Notes: generated from the letters alone by a model not told the origin. A stretch of 64,000 bases of DNA from CAWCWN01 sp963799245 (GCA_963799245.1 CAWCWN010000003.1:992001-1056000), one strand, 5' to 3'. Positions 1-11,934 are shown, numbered from the stretch's first letter. Numbers and translations: made by a program.

Positions 1-1
1 G

Positions 2-139
2 GATAGCCTCGGACCAACAGGTGGCGGCATGCACGACCTCAAGCGCGAATACCTGCGCTTGGAGAGCATTCCCTTGCGCGGCGCTTTACTGGCAGGTTTG
101 ATACAGCGCCTCTGCCTGTCAGAATCTACAGGTATATAA
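2..139 (+). CDS. C-terminal fragment of an unidentified protein
   Basis: An open frame enters from the left edge and ends with TAA at 137-139, giving 45 residues. It contains a GPTGGGMHDLKREYLRLE-type stretch and ends in a hydrophobic helix-like tail. I do not recognise the family. Codon use looks ordinary for the window, and the frame ends cleanly before the promoter-like AT-rich stretch in front of the ABC transporter, so a real gene tail is likelier than chance, but this is inference. Confidence 0.45.
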   Translation, partial: DSLGPTGGGMHDLKREYLRLESIPLRGALLAGLIQRLCLSESTGI

Positions 140-193
140 CCGTTCTCATGGCCAGTGAATTTTTCGCGCCAATATCTTATACTATCGACTAGT

Positions 194-199
194 TATAAT
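194..199 (+). promoter_or_regulatory. Candidate -10 box for the ABC exporter gene
   Basis: TATAAT lies in an AT-rich patch about 55-80 bases before the two possible starts of the ABC gene. No convincing -35 is visible at 16-18 bases upstream, so this is a weak call. Confidence 0.35.
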
Positions 200-252
200 A
201 CTATATTCTGGGAAGTATTGGAGTCTGCTTCCCTCGCAGGAGTTACTATTCT

Positions 253-2199
253 ATGGGATTTCATGGAAGGAGCGGTGGTATGGCCGCTTATGCAGAGGAG
301 CAAAAGAAACGTGGGCGCAAGACCGATGCCCGCACTGTCCGGCGTATCGTCCAGGCCTTTGCTCCATACAAATTTCAGGTCGCGCTGGGTCTCATCGCCA
401 TTATCGTCACGACCGTCCTGGGCTTAATCAACCCTTTAATGATCAAATATATATTCGATGATGCAATCGGCAAAGGCAATTTAAATCTACTTATCATTTT
501 TGTGCTTATCATGTTCATCACGCCGATAGTTACAGGTATCATCGGCGTCGGGCAGACATACCTGACCAACGTCATCGGCCAGAAGGTGATGCGCGACTTC
601 CGCAACAGGCTCTACAGCCATTTGCAAAGCATGTCGCTGCGCTTCTTCACCTCGACGCGCACCGGTGAAATACAGTCGCGCCTCTCCAACGACGTCGGCG
701 GCGTGCAGAACGTTGTCACCGAAACAGCCACGACCGTGGTCGCGAACCTCTCGACGGCAATCAGCACGATCCTCGTCATGCTCTTCATCAGCCCGCTGCT
801 GACCTTAATCTCGCTCGGGCTCTTGCCGGTCTTTGTCTGGATTACCTACAAGGTCGGCAATGTGCGCCGCCTGACCAGCAAAGAGACGCAACAGAGCCTG
901 GCCTCGCTGACCGCCATGATGCAGGAGACGCTCTCGGTCAGCGGCATCCTCCTCATCAAGACCTTTGCGCGCCAGAAATATGCCCAGCAGCAGTTCGAAG
1001 ACGAGAACCAGAGGCTGGCAAACCTTGAGGTGCGCCAGCAGATGATCGGGCGCTGGTTCTTCATGTTCATCGGCACCTTCTTTTCGGTCATGCCGGCTAT
1101 TATCTATCTCGTAGCGGGCTATATGATTATCGAGCATATTCCCGGCGCTATCTCGCTGGGAAGCATCGTCGCTTTCACCACCCTGCAGAGCAGGATTTTC
1201 TTCCCGATTGGGCAGTTGCTCAATGTGCAGGTTGAGATCCAGGGCGCGCTGGCCCTGTTCGACCGCATCTTCGAGTACCTCGACCTGCCGATCGAGATCA
1301 AAGATCGGCCAGGCGCGCTGCGGCTTGCCCCCGACAACATCGAGGGCAGCGTCACGTTCAATGACGTGTCCTTCACCTATAAGCGCGATGAAGCTGAGCT
1401 GAACGCCTTGAGTGTGCCGCTTGCTAGAGATGGCAGTGATAATGAGCATTCTCCCGGCTCACCACCCATTACGACGCCAGCAGAGACAGTCGCACGGCCC
1501 ACGCTCAGAAATATCTCTTTCGTGATCAAGCCGGGCCAGCTGGCGGCCCTGGTGGGCCCGAGTGGCGCCGGTAAGACGACCATAACATACATGGTGCCTC
1601 GCCTGTACGACGTGGATAGCGGCTCGATTGAGATCGATGGGCACAACGTCAGGGATATCGCGCTGTCATCCCTGGGTGAAATAATCGGGGTTGTCACGCA
1701 GGAGACATATCTCTTCCATGCCTCTGTGCGTGAGAATCTCCTCTATGCCCGCGCCGATGCGACTGAGAAAGAAATGATCGCCGCGGCCAAAGCAGCAGCG
1801 ATTCATGATCGCATCATGGAGCTGGATGATGGCTATGATACCATTGTGGGTGAACGAGGTTACAAGCTCTCCGGTGGAGAAAAACAGCGCATGGCGATCG
1901 CGCGCGTTATTCTTAAGAATCCGCGCATCCTCATCCTCGACGAGGCCACCAGCGCCCTGGATACGCATTCAGAGCGTTTGATCCAGGCAGCCCTGGAGCC
2001 TTTGATGAAGAACCGCACCACGCTGGCCATCGCTCATCGCCTCTCCACCATCCTGGCCGCGGATGTCATCCTGGTGGTGGATAAAGGTGAGATAGTGGAG
2101 CGCGGTACTCACCAGGAGCTATTGGAGCAGGGTGGCCTCTACGCCAGGTTGTACAATGAACAGTTCTCGCAGCTCTACAGGGAGGAGCTGGCCGTCTAG
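253..2199 (+). CDS. ABC transporter, fused permease and ATPase (exporter type)
   Basis: This is a half-transporter of 648 residues that would work as a dimer in the membrane to export lipids, drugs or peptides. A six-helix transmembrane domain covers about residues 36-330. The ATPase domain has Walker A GPSGAGKT near residue 435, signature LSGGE near 539, Walker B ILILDEATSALD and the AHRLST switch histidine. An insert of about 30 polar residues (around 385-415) separates the start of the ATPase domain from the Walker A strand. Two starts compete: ATG at 253 with AGGAG ten bases upstream, and ATG at 280 with a better GGAAGGAG seven bases upstream; the second gives 639 residues. The substrate cannot be told from sequence. 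No partner half-transporter follows, so a homodimer is inferred. Confidence 0.93.
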   Translation: MGFHGRSGGMAAYAEEQKKRGRKTDARTVRRIVQAFAPYKFQVALGLIAIIVTTVLGLINPLMIKYIFDDAIGKGNLNLLIIFVLIMFITPIVTGIIGVGQTYLTNVIGQKVMRDFRNRLYSHLQSMSLRFFTSTRTGEIQSRLSNDVGGVQNVVTETATTVVANLSTAISTILVMLFISPLLTLISLGLLPVFVWITYKVGNVRRLTSKETQQSLASLTAMMQETLSVSGILLIKTFARQKYAQQQFEDENQRLANLEVRQQMIGRWFFMFIGTFFSVMPAIIYLVAGYMIIEHIPGAISLGSIVAFTTLQSRIFFPIGQLLNVQVEIQGALALFDRIFEYLDLPIEIKDRPGALRLAPDNIEGSVTFNDVSFTYKRDEAELNALSVPLARDGSDNEHSPGSPPITTPAETVARPTLRNISFVIKPGQLAALVGPSGAGKTTITYMVPRLYDVDSGSIEIDGHNVRDIALSSLGEIIGVVTQETYLFHASVRENLLYARADATEKEMIAAAKAAAIHDRIMELDDGYDTIVGERGYKLSGGEKQRMAIARVILKNPRILILDEATSALDTHSERLIQAALEPLMKNRTTLAIAHRLSTILAADVILVVDKGEIVERGTHQELLEQGGLYARLYNEQFSQLYREELAV

Positions 2200-2239
2200 T
2201 ACCCTTAGTCTTCAAGCAAACATAATACGCCCGAGACGA

Positions 2240-2274
2240 GATGCCGCTGCAAACCCCAGCGGCATCCCTCTTTT
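2240..2274 (+). terminator. Rho-independent terminator after the ABC gene
   Basis: Nine-base perfect stem (2240-2248 with 2258-2266), nine-base loop, followed by CCTCTTTT. It sits between the ABC gene and the convergent valS. Confidence 0.75.
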
Positions 2275-2277
2275 ACG

Positions 2278-5019
<2,742 letters not shown>

Positions 5020-5058
5020 GACCCCTCCTGACGCAGCGGGTTGCGTCCTGTGCTAATA

Positions 5059-5091
5059 GAAAAACCCTTCCCCGTCAAGGACGAGAAAGGG
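5059..5091 (-). terminator. T-box regulated terminator hairpin
   Basis: Read on the minus strand, two 12-base arms (5091-5080 and 5076-5065) pair fully, with some G-U pairs, around a three-base loop and are followed by TTTTTC. It lies directly after the T-box core, as expected for the terminator form of the switch. Confidence 0.9.
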
Positions 5092-5331
5092 CGTAAACTC
5101 GTGGTACCACCTTGTTTTGATCAATAGCTCTGGCATTGATCCTTAAGCGGTGCGCTAACGGGCATACCCGTGGAAATTACACAGCTCCTGTGCTGGTTTC
5201 CAGACTCCCAGGCGACCTTCAGCGCACTCCATCCGAGGAAGACTCTCAGCCCAGTGATCTTCCCTCTCTTGCAGTGTGTACGCCTACTCCTCCTGCTCTA
5301 CGTCGTCCTCTATGCTTGATACAATTCTAGT
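5059..5331 (-). promoter_or_regulatory. T-box riboswitch leader of valS
   Basis: On the minus strand the leader holds the conserved T-box core AAGGTGGTACCACG (5113-5100), an upstream Stem I region with AGAGAGGGAAG and GGGAGTCTGG-type segments, and a terminator. A valine codon GTC at 5216-5214, inside GAAGGTCGCC just before GGGAGT, is the likely specifier, matching valS downstream. Known mechanism: uncharged tRNA pairs with the specifier and the T-box bulge and favours antitermination. The exact 5' end is inferred from the promoter. Confidence 0.93.
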
Positions 5332-5337
5332 AGCTAT

Positions 5338-5366
5338 AGTCTAATAGTTAGAGCGCAGGATGTCAA
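5338..5366 (-). promoter_or_regulatory. Sigma-A type promoter of valS leader
   Basis: TTGACA (5366-5361), a 17-base spacer and TAGACT (5343-5338) on the minus strand. This predicts a transcript start near 5331, giving a leader of about 310 bases that contains the whole T-box. Confidence 0.75.
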
Positions 5367-5382
5367 GGGCGAGGAGGCACCC

Positions 5383-8300
5383 TCACTCCTTTTTCGCACG
5401 CGCCATCACGGTAAAAGCTTTATCGACACTGATATCGCCAGTGAAGTTGTAAGACGGCAGGCCTTTGAACGCGCTGCTATCTATACTCAGCTCGAGTGTC
5501 GGCGTGAGGCCACTCTGCTTCTGGACCAAGATGGGGTAGACAGGCTGCCCATTGACTTTATGCACGGCATGAGGTACGTACCAGGAAAGCGTGATCGTCG
5601 AGATACAGTTCTTGGGCGTCTCCGTCATGCCACCAAACATGGCGCGGCCCGGGAGGTCGCTGCTCAGGCTAGTTGGAGGGCCAAGACTATCCACGGGCCA
5701 GGGCCTGGCCAGTTCACCATCCATACCCAGCGTATAGTTCCCATCAGGACAGTCACGAGCACCATTAAAAGAGCCAGCGTCCCCCGAGCAGCTTGAGGGC
5801 GGCGCTGCAGTCGTAGCCGTAGTCGTGTGTGTACCCGCTGGCGCAGCCGGCGTACAAATGGCATGCCCCGAGTCGAAACCGCTTCCCCCCAGGAATTGGG
5901 CCACTGCGGGAGCGTAGACGCGGATGTAGTCGGCATAGGTATCGTAGCCGTAGACCGGGCCCGTCTGCTGATAATTGAGCGTGATGGTCAGGTTATGCGT
6001 AGCTCCCCCGCTGGCATCCAGGCTGACCTGGTCCTGCTCGGTCGTATGCACGTACTGGCTGGCCTTGCTGATACTGAGGTTGGACTGCACCACCATAAAG
6101 CCGTCCTGCTGCGAGAAGGTATCGATTGAGCCGCTGTAGCCATGCTGCACCAGCCAGTTCTCAGCGACCGGGTCGGCAAAGTACATCTCCAGATCACGCG
6201 ATTGAATGCTCTTGAGGGCGCTTTGCGCAACTTTAATCAATCCATTGGGTTTAAGATGGCGTACACGGTCAAGCAGCATTTTAGCCAAGCCAGAGGTAAA
6301 GGCTTTACGTCCGGCGTGGCTGTAGTCACCGCTGATCTGCTTTTCACGCGCGATCGCCAGGGGGTCCTGCTGGTAGTAGTGTAAGCGCTCTTCCAGGTTC
6401 TGGGGCGTAATCGTCTCATTATAGCCTGGAACTTTGATCGGCCCGATGATGCGCAGGATATTGCTGATCAAGACAGGTGTAAAGGCGATATCGCCGTCAA
6501 GCGGACCGCCCCCCTCCTCCGAAAACAGCTGCATGGTTATACGCGCCGTTGTGGGAAAATCAGCGGAGAGATTCGAGTCGCGCACACCAAAATTGCCAAA
6601 GTTCATCCAGCTGTATCCGGGGGGAGCCTGGCGCCCAATTGCTGTGCCGTTCTCCGCGTAATCGATGAGGGTCACGTCGCTCAAGGACAGAGGTGACATG
6701 CGCCCATTCTGAATTTGCAGGACGCCGTATTGACCGGTAAACCCCCCGCCGGGGCGCAGTTCGGCCCGATCCATCGTCTGAATCAGGTAGCGGCGCGGCT
6801 GTCCGACACCCAGCAGCCATGTCAGCAGCCCCATCAGGCCCTGAGCCTGGACGATCGCAGCCCGGGCCCTGGGCAGCAGGGGCAGCAGCGAGGCTATCTG
6901 CCTCTTCTGCGCATCGCTCAGCGGCAGGTCCTTGAGCGACACCGTGCTCATCCGCGCCTGGATATCGCTGATGTAGTAGAGCGCATGCGCCATAGCCCCA
7001 TCGATCGCCTCCACATCGGCCGTGCTCAGCAGCGGCTTGCTCGCCGTAGCCGCCAGGGGTGAGCCGTGGATGATATTCGCCCCGATCAGCCCCACCCCGC
7101 TCAATTCATTACCCATGCGCGCGACGTCCAGGGCCACCTGCACCAGGCTGCGGGCCATGGTGAGCTTATTGCTATACTGGGGGGCAAACTGGGTAATGGC
7201 CTCCTGGACATCCGGACGATCGACCAGCTGCTGGAGCTGGCTAAAATCGTCCTCCGCGGCGCGAAACTCAAGCCGGGCCTGCTGGAGCTTGGTGGCGTCC
7301 AGGGCCGAGGTAATATCCGTTTTAGACACGTTGAGCAGGCTTTTGACCTTCAGGAGGTGATCGACGCCGTCATGGGCGATGCCACTGATATTGCTATAGG
7401 CGCCATAGGCGGCCATGCCGGCCCCCATGGGCACAAGCACAAAGAGCAGCACGGCGATCAGCGCCGCCAGGCTCACAATTTTGAGCACACGCTTGTTGTG
7501 TGTCAGGCCCTGCGCATCACGCTGCCAGTGCTTGCGCACCAGGCGTCGTTGTACCACCCGTTTCGTGGCTACGTAGGTGTGCCTGGCAGGAGTTACGGGC
7601 ACGATGAGCGAGGGCGCTTCAACTACCGCCGTCCCCGTGGAGTGGCTCGCGCGAGTAAGAGGCATCAGTCCCTCTACTTGCGCCTTCCTCCCTGCATGAT
7701 CCTCCTCACGCTTCACCATGATGCGCTGGGCCTCGGCGATGGCATCCTCCGCATCGTGAGAGACATGTGCCTCCTCGGGAGCCTGGCCCGACTCCGTAGC
7801 CGGAAGCCGAGCAGCGCCTGCTGCATCAGCGCGAGCCGCATCCGTCTGCTCCATCTGGGAGGCCGTCACTTCCTCTGCCGGCGAGAAGCTTTGCGCCGCA
7901 TCCACAACAATGTCGGATCCCGAGAGGCATGGCTGCCTGGGCAGCTTTGCGGTCGGTTCCTGCGTCTCCTCAGCACAAGCCCTCTCTCCTGCAGCTAGTC
8001 GCTCTTCCTCGTCTCCTGCATCTTCGTTTACGGCTGCTGCATACTCCTCGGCAAAAAGGATCTCTTCATCCCCACTATCCATGAACAGGGGATATGGCGT
8101 CTCAGGTACCACAGCTGCTTGAGCGGGGAGGGTGAGCGTCTCGTGTTTGGCGGTATCGTGTTCTTCTTCCTCTGCCCCCTCCAGCACGATGGTGGAGTCA
8201 TCAGCCGCCGTCAGGCTAGAGCTCTCCAGCGCGCTGCCAGTGGATGGGTCCTCAAGCGGGGGGCGATCCATTTCAGCTTTTTTATCCTGGCGTTCACCAG

Positions 8301-8631
8301 GGTCTTCAATGCCTGTGGCTTGCGCAGGAGAAGCTTCAACAACGTTGACACCCGGAGCTAAAGCGCGAAAACCCCAGGGGCCGCCATCGGGGTGCCTCAA
8401 CGTACACTTATCAACCAGCTTTAGGAGAATCTCTGCAGAGATATGATATTGCGACGTAATGTATTCAAGCGCGGTATCGGTTGTATAGTACGCTATTACA
8501 GCGCCTTTACGCCGCTGATAGCGCTTCTTTGTACGTGCTCTCAAAGCACTGATATCACCTTCTTGCCACGCGGTTATATCACGTTTGCGATCCGCAAAGC
8601 TCGGAGAATTTTCCACTCGCACGCCAGGCAA
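5383..8631 (-). CDS. DUF4012 membrane protein with an HTH-like N-terminal domain
   Basis: Protein of 1082 residues. Residues about 20-95 form a compact basic domain with a helix-turn-helix look (TALEYITSQYHISAEILLKL). An acidic, Ala/Glu-rich low-complexity stretch of about 200 residues follows, then a basic segment and one transmembrane helix near residue 390. The remainder (about 420-1080) is DUF4012-like and should lie outside the membrane. Start is TTG at 8631, chosen because GGAGGTGAA stands five to six bases upstream. DUF4012 proteins are common in Chloroflexota and Actinobacteria, often near envelope polysaccharide genes, but their function is not established. Here it stands alone behind the valS leader. 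The N-terminal domain could recruit a protein or DNA to the membrane; that is inference. Confidence 0.85.
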   Translation of the reverse strand: MPGVRVENSPSFADRKRDITAWQEGDISALRARTKKRYQRRKGAVIAYYTTDTALEYITSQYHISAEILLKLVDKCTLRHPDGGPWGFRALAPGVNVVEASPAQATGIEDPGERQDKKAEMDRPPLEDPSTGSALESSSLTAADDSTIVLEGAEEEEHDTAKHETLTLPAQAAVVPETPYPLFMDSGDEEILFAEEYAAAVNEDAGDEEERLAAGERACAEETQEPTAKLPRQPCLSGSDIVVDAAQSFSPAEEVTASQMEQTDAARADAAGAARLPATESGQAPEEAHVSHDAEDAIAEAQRIMVKREEDHAGRKAQVEGLMPLTRASHSTGTAVVEAPSLIVPVTPARHTYVATKRVVQRRLVRKHWQRDAQGLTHNKRVLKIVSLAALIAVLLFVLVPMGAGMAAYGAYSNISGIAHDGVDHLLKVKSLLNVSKTDITSALDATKLQQARLEFRAAEDDFSQLQQLVDRPDVQEAITQFAPQYSNKLTMARSLVQVALDVARMGNELSGVGLIGANIIHGSPLAATASKPLLSTADVEAIDGAMAHALYYISDIQARMSTVSLKDLPLSDAQKRQIASLLPLLPRARAAIVQAQGLMGLLTWLLGVGQPRRYLIQTMDRAELRPGGGFTGQYGVLQIQNGRMSPLSLSDVTLIDYAENGTAIGRQAPPGYSWMNFGNFGVRDSNLSADFPTTARITMQLFSEEGGGPLDGDIAFTPVLISNILRIIGPIKVPGYNETITPQNLEERLHYYQQDPLAIAREKQISGDYSHAGRKAFTSGLAKMLLDRVRHLKPNGLIKVAQSALKSIQSRDLEMYFADPVAENWLVQHGYSGSIDTFSQQDGFMVVQSNLSISKASQYVHTTEQDQVSLDASGGATHNLTITLNYQQTGPVYGYDTYADYIRVYAPAVAQFLGGSGFDSGHAICTPAAPAGTHTTTATTAAPPSSCSGDAGSFNGARDCPDGNYTLGMDGELARPWPVDSLGPPTSLSSDLPGRAMFGGMTETPKNCISTITLSWYVPHAVHKVNGQPVYPILVQKQSGLTPTLELSIDSSAFKGLPSYNFTGDISVDKAFTVMARAKKE

Positions 8632-8834
8632 GGTTCACCTCCGCCAATCCATTCTTAAAAGTAGAAAGAAGTAAGAAATACAGAACAATTCACTTCATAC
8701 TGATGAGCTTATTGATGGTAGTCTGTCTGTTTATAACTCACAAACTCCCTCAGAGTCAAGTTAAAGACGCCGTTTATATGACCTACTGCTATTCTATCCC
8801 CTCTATCATAGAGACGGCCGAAATCGGTAAAATG

Positions 8835-8862
8835 TTGCATGCAAATATAAAAATACTATAAT
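8835..8862 (+). promoter_or_regulatory. Promoter in the 450-bp divergent region before the aminopeptidase
   Basis: TTGCAT (8835-8840), 16-base spacer, TATAAT (8857-8862). The predicted transcript starts near 8869 and would have a leader of about 217 bases, opening with a hairpin made by ATGAGC and GCTCAT (8861-8888). Nothing else coding was seen in 8632-9085. Confidence 0.65.
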
Positions 8863-9085
8863 GAGCCTGTCCCTGGGACGCTGCTCATTTCCTCCCATAA
8901 AAGTATCGTTTGAGAGGACCAAAATGTAACATTCCTACCCCCGGAAATAGCGGCGTGCCACCATCTTCAGGGCTATCTGGGTCTGCCTGCGCGCAAATTG
9001 TTGTAAGATGAAGCAAGGTGATAGATTTATACCTGCCCATAGACAAGCGCGCATTGCACCTGTTTAGATTAGAGGAGAATGTATT

Positions 9086-11755
9086 TTGTCGAAATGCACA
9101 CGTGGACAATATAGTGGGGCAGTTGACACTGCAAATACACAAGAGCGGCATCTACAGAGCGCTCTGCCCACGCCCAAAGCGCGAAATTTTGAGTTGCCTG
9201 GTGATCACTTGCACTACGCGCCCGACCGCCCGGCCGATGTCAAACATGTCAAACTGGAGATCACACTTGACTTTGAGCAGGAAACAATCGCAGGCACCGC
9301 CTCTACCACCTTCTCAGCTCTATATGAGGAAGTAAAAACAGTCTCTTTTGATGCGGTTGAACTCCAGATAAAAAAGGTCGCGCTCGAAAATGGGCCGCTG
9401 CTGCAATATAGCACGAGCGCTAAAAAACTTATCGTCACGCTGGACCGTCCATATCGCTATGGCGAAACCTTTCTCATCGTCGTCGAATACTGGGCAAAGC
9501 CACGAACGGGGCTGCATTTTATGAAGCCTGTACCAGAGGAGCCACAGCGGCCAGTTCATGCCTGGACCTTCGGCCAGCCGCGCTACCATAGCCACTGGTT
9601 CCCCTGTCATGATGCCCCGAATGATCGCGCTACAACCGAGATCAGCGTAACGGTGCCGGCTCAGTTCCAGACCATCTCCAACGGCGACCTGCTCGAAGTG
9701 ATCGATCACGGCACGACCAGAACTCACCACTGGCTGCAGAGCATCCCCCACGCGGCGTACCTGGTCTCACTGGTCGTCGGCGATTTCGCCCTGCTTGAGG
9801 ACAGTTATAACGGGAAGCCGGTGACGTATCATGTGTTCAAGGATCGCAGGGAGGATGCTCCTCTATACATGGGGAAAACGCCTGAGATGATGCGCTTCTT
9901 CTCGGAGTATACCGGCGTCGAATATCCGTACAGCAAATTCGCGCAAACGGTTGTCTCTATCTATACCGGCGCCATGGAGCATACTACCTGCGTGACCCAT
10001 TCGTTTGCACTTTTGATGGACCGCAAGGCGGCTCTGGATATGAGCCTGGACTATGTGCCGATAGTGGCCCACGAACTGGCGCACCAGTGGTTCGGCGATC
10101 TTGTCACCTGCCGCGACTGGCCCAACGGCTGGCTCAACGAGGGCTTCGCTACCTACTTTGAGAAGCTATGGATCGAACACGACTCTGGCGGCGACGAGTT
10201 TATGTACTCCATGCTGCAGGAGAAACAGGGCTATCTGGCCGAAGACGCCATCTACCGTCGACCAATTGTCTACTACGTCTATCATGACCAGGGCTTTGAA
10301 CTTTTCGATCGCCACCTCTACAACAAGGGCGGCTGGGTGCTGCACATGTTGCGTCACCAGCTGGGCGAGCCGGCCTTCAAGCGCGCCATCCGCGTCTACC
10401 TGGAGCGCTTTCGCGTCAGCCAGGTGGTCACCTCTGACCTGCAGCGCAGCCTGGAAGAGGTAACGGGGCGCAGCCTGGAACGCTTCTTTCAGCAGTGGAT
10501 CTACAGTGGCGGCCATCCCGAACTGGAGGCGAGCTACGCCTGGAACGCCGAAACGAAGCTGGCAAAACTCAGCATCAAGCAGGTACAGAAGCTCGACGAA
10601 TTGACCCCCTGCTTCTGCGCTCCGCTGGAGCTGGTCTTCACCATCCCGGCAGCTGCGGACGGCAAGGAGACGCGCAGCGTGCCTCTAAAGGTCACCCTGG
10701 GAGAAGACGGCCAGGTGGAGCAGACCTTTTACTTGCCGCTGGAAGCCGAGCCTCTGCTGGTGCGCGTCGACCCCGGAGGCTGGCTGCTCAAGACCCTGAA
10801 ATTCGAGTGCCCCATTGCGATGTTGCGCTATCAACTCGCGCATGATCCCGAGGTGTTGGGGCGAGTCGAGGCCGCGGATGCACTGGGCGACCAACGCGAC
10901 GATGAGAGTCTGCAAGCGCTGGCAAACGCGCTACATTCCGATACGTTCTGGGGCGTACGAGCCAGCGCTGCCCAGGCCCTGGGCAAGTTCGGCAGCGAGA
11001 AAGCTCAGGTGATACTGCTGCAGGCACTCGAGAAGCTTGACCCGCAAAAATTCTCGCGTGTGCGCGAGGCAGTGGCACGCGCACTGGGCAACTACCAGGC
11101 TCCCCAGCAGGCCGAACTGGCACAAAAATCCGCCGGAGCGCTGCACGCCCTGCTGGCAAAGGGAGACGCCAGCTACCTGGTGGAAGCTGCCAGCGCCGAA
11201 GCGCTGGGGCGCACCCGCGCGGGGGAGAACATCGATTTCCTGGTCGGACTGATCGAGCGGCCGAGCTGGATTCACCTGGTGCAGCAGGGCATCTTTAAAG
11301 GCCTGGGCCAGAGTGGTGAGGAGCGCGTCGCAGATGTCATAGCGAGCTACCTCAACAACCCACAGCAGCCCCACACGCTGCGGCGCGCAGCTGCCGCGGG
11401 CTTTGTCGTTATGGGCGAGAAGCGCGCGCTTTACAGCGCGCAAGCGCGCGCGCGAGCCGTCACTGCGCTGATCGCCGCCGTGGAGCATGATAGCTGGGTT
11501 GTGGTGCGCATGACAGCAGCGCGAGCCCTGGGCTCCTTCGGAGAACAGCGGGCAATAGACGCGCTGGAAAGCGCGGCCGCGAGCGAACTTGATGACGGAG
11601 CTGCTCGCGCGCTGCGCGTCGCCGCCCACAGGCTGCGCACCGGCGGCCAGGGAGATGAGCAGCTTAAACAGGTGCGCAAAGATCTCGACGAACTGCGTGA
11701 GGAGAACCGCAAACTGCAAGAGCAGCTAAGTCAACTGCAAGCGCGCTCACAGTAA
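9086..11755 (+). CDS. M1-family zinc aminopeptidase with C-terminal HEAT repeats
   Basis: Removes N-terminal residues from peptides. The N-terminal half (about 35-560) is a gluzincin aminopeptidase: GAMEH substrate-anchoring loop at 295-299, zinc motif HELAH at 329-333 and the third ligand in NEGFATYFEKLW about 19 residues on. From about 575 to 850 the protein is a run of HEAT/PBS-lyase-type repeats (LRYQLAHDPEVLGRVEAADALG style), ending in a short coiled coil (LDELREENRKLQEQLSQLQ). 889 residues. Start is TTG at 9086 with AGAGGAGA upstream. HEAT repeats in this position suggest binding to a partner or large substrate, as in TAF2-like M1 relatives. No signal peptide is visible, so the enzyme is probably cytoplasmic. 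Confidence 0.93.
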   Translation: MSKCTRGQYSGAVDTANTQERHLQSALPTPKARNFELPGDHLHYAPDRPADVKHVKLEITLDFEQETIAGTASTTFSALYEEVKTVSFDAVELQIKKVALENGPLLQYSTSAKKLIVTLDRPYRYGETFLIVVEYWAKPRTGLHFMKPVPEEPQRPVHAWTFGQPRYHSHWFPCHDAPNDRATTEISVTVPAQFQTISNGDLLEVIDHGTTRTHHWLQSIPHAAYLVSLVVGDFALLEDSYNGKPVTYHVFKDRREDAPLYMGKTPEMMRFFSEYTGVEYPYSKFAQTVVSIYTGAMEHTTCVTHSFALLMDRKAALDMSLDYVPIVAHELAHQWFGDLVTCRDWPNGWLNEGFATYFEKLWIEHDSGGDEFMYSMLQEKQGYLAEDAIYRRPIVYYVYHDQGFELFDRHLYNKGGWVLHMLRHQLGEPAFKRAIRVYLERFRVSQVVTSDLQRSLEEVTGRSLERFFQQWIYSGGHPELEASYAWNAETKLAKLSIKQVQKLDELTPCFCAPLELVFTIPAAADGKETRSVPLKVTLGEDGQVEQTFYLPLEAEPLLVRVDPGGWLLKTLKFECPIAMLRYQLAHDPEVLGRVEAADALGDQRDDESLQALANALHSDTFWGVRASAAQALGKFGSEKAQVILLQALEKLDPQKFSRVREAVARALGNYQAPQQAELAQKSAGALHALLAKGDASYLVEAASAEALGRTRAGENIDFLVGLIERPSWIHLVQQGIFKGLGQSGEERVADVIASYLNNPQQPHTLRRAAAAGFVVMGEKRALYSAQARARAVTALIAAVEHDSWVVVRMTAARALGSFGEQRAIDALESAAASELDDGAARALRVAAHRLRTGGQGDEQLKQVRKDLDELREENRKLQEQLSQLQARSQ

Positions 11756-11780
11756 ATCTGCCTCTTGCTGGTGCGCCACT

Positions 11781-11817
11781 GCTCTGCATGTAGAGGGCTC
11801 CCCTTTACATGCAGAGC
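11781..11817 (+). terminator. 17-bp hairpin after the aminopeptidase gene
   Basis: Arms 11781-11797 and 11801-11817 pair over 17 bases (one G-U) around a three-base loop. A T-run starts about 12 bases after the stem, so it is a plausible, if spaced, terminator. Confidence 0.6.
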
Positions 11818-11835
11818 TGGCAGACACGTTTTTTA

Positions 11836-11890
11836 GTGAAGTTCGTCGTGTCAAGGCCCCTGACAGGGGCCTTGACACGACGAACTTCAC
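11836..11890. repeat. 26-bp perfect inverted repeat
   Basis: Arms 11836-11861 and 11865-11890 are exact reverse complements around the three-base centre GAC. No T-tract follows on either side. It lies between the aminopeptidase and the AarF-like gene, just before the latter's promoter. It could end transcription, protect RNA 3' ends, or extrude as a DNA cruciform. Confidence 0.85.
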
Positions 11891-11934
11891 GTAATGACAC
11901 ATATCTTTAACCTTTACAACAGGTACTTCGTACA

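Noticed and set aside
805..1449. 214-codon minus-strand frame inside the ABC gene
   Set aside because: It is the shadow of a gene whose sense-strand motifs are all intact; high-GC third positions produce such frames.
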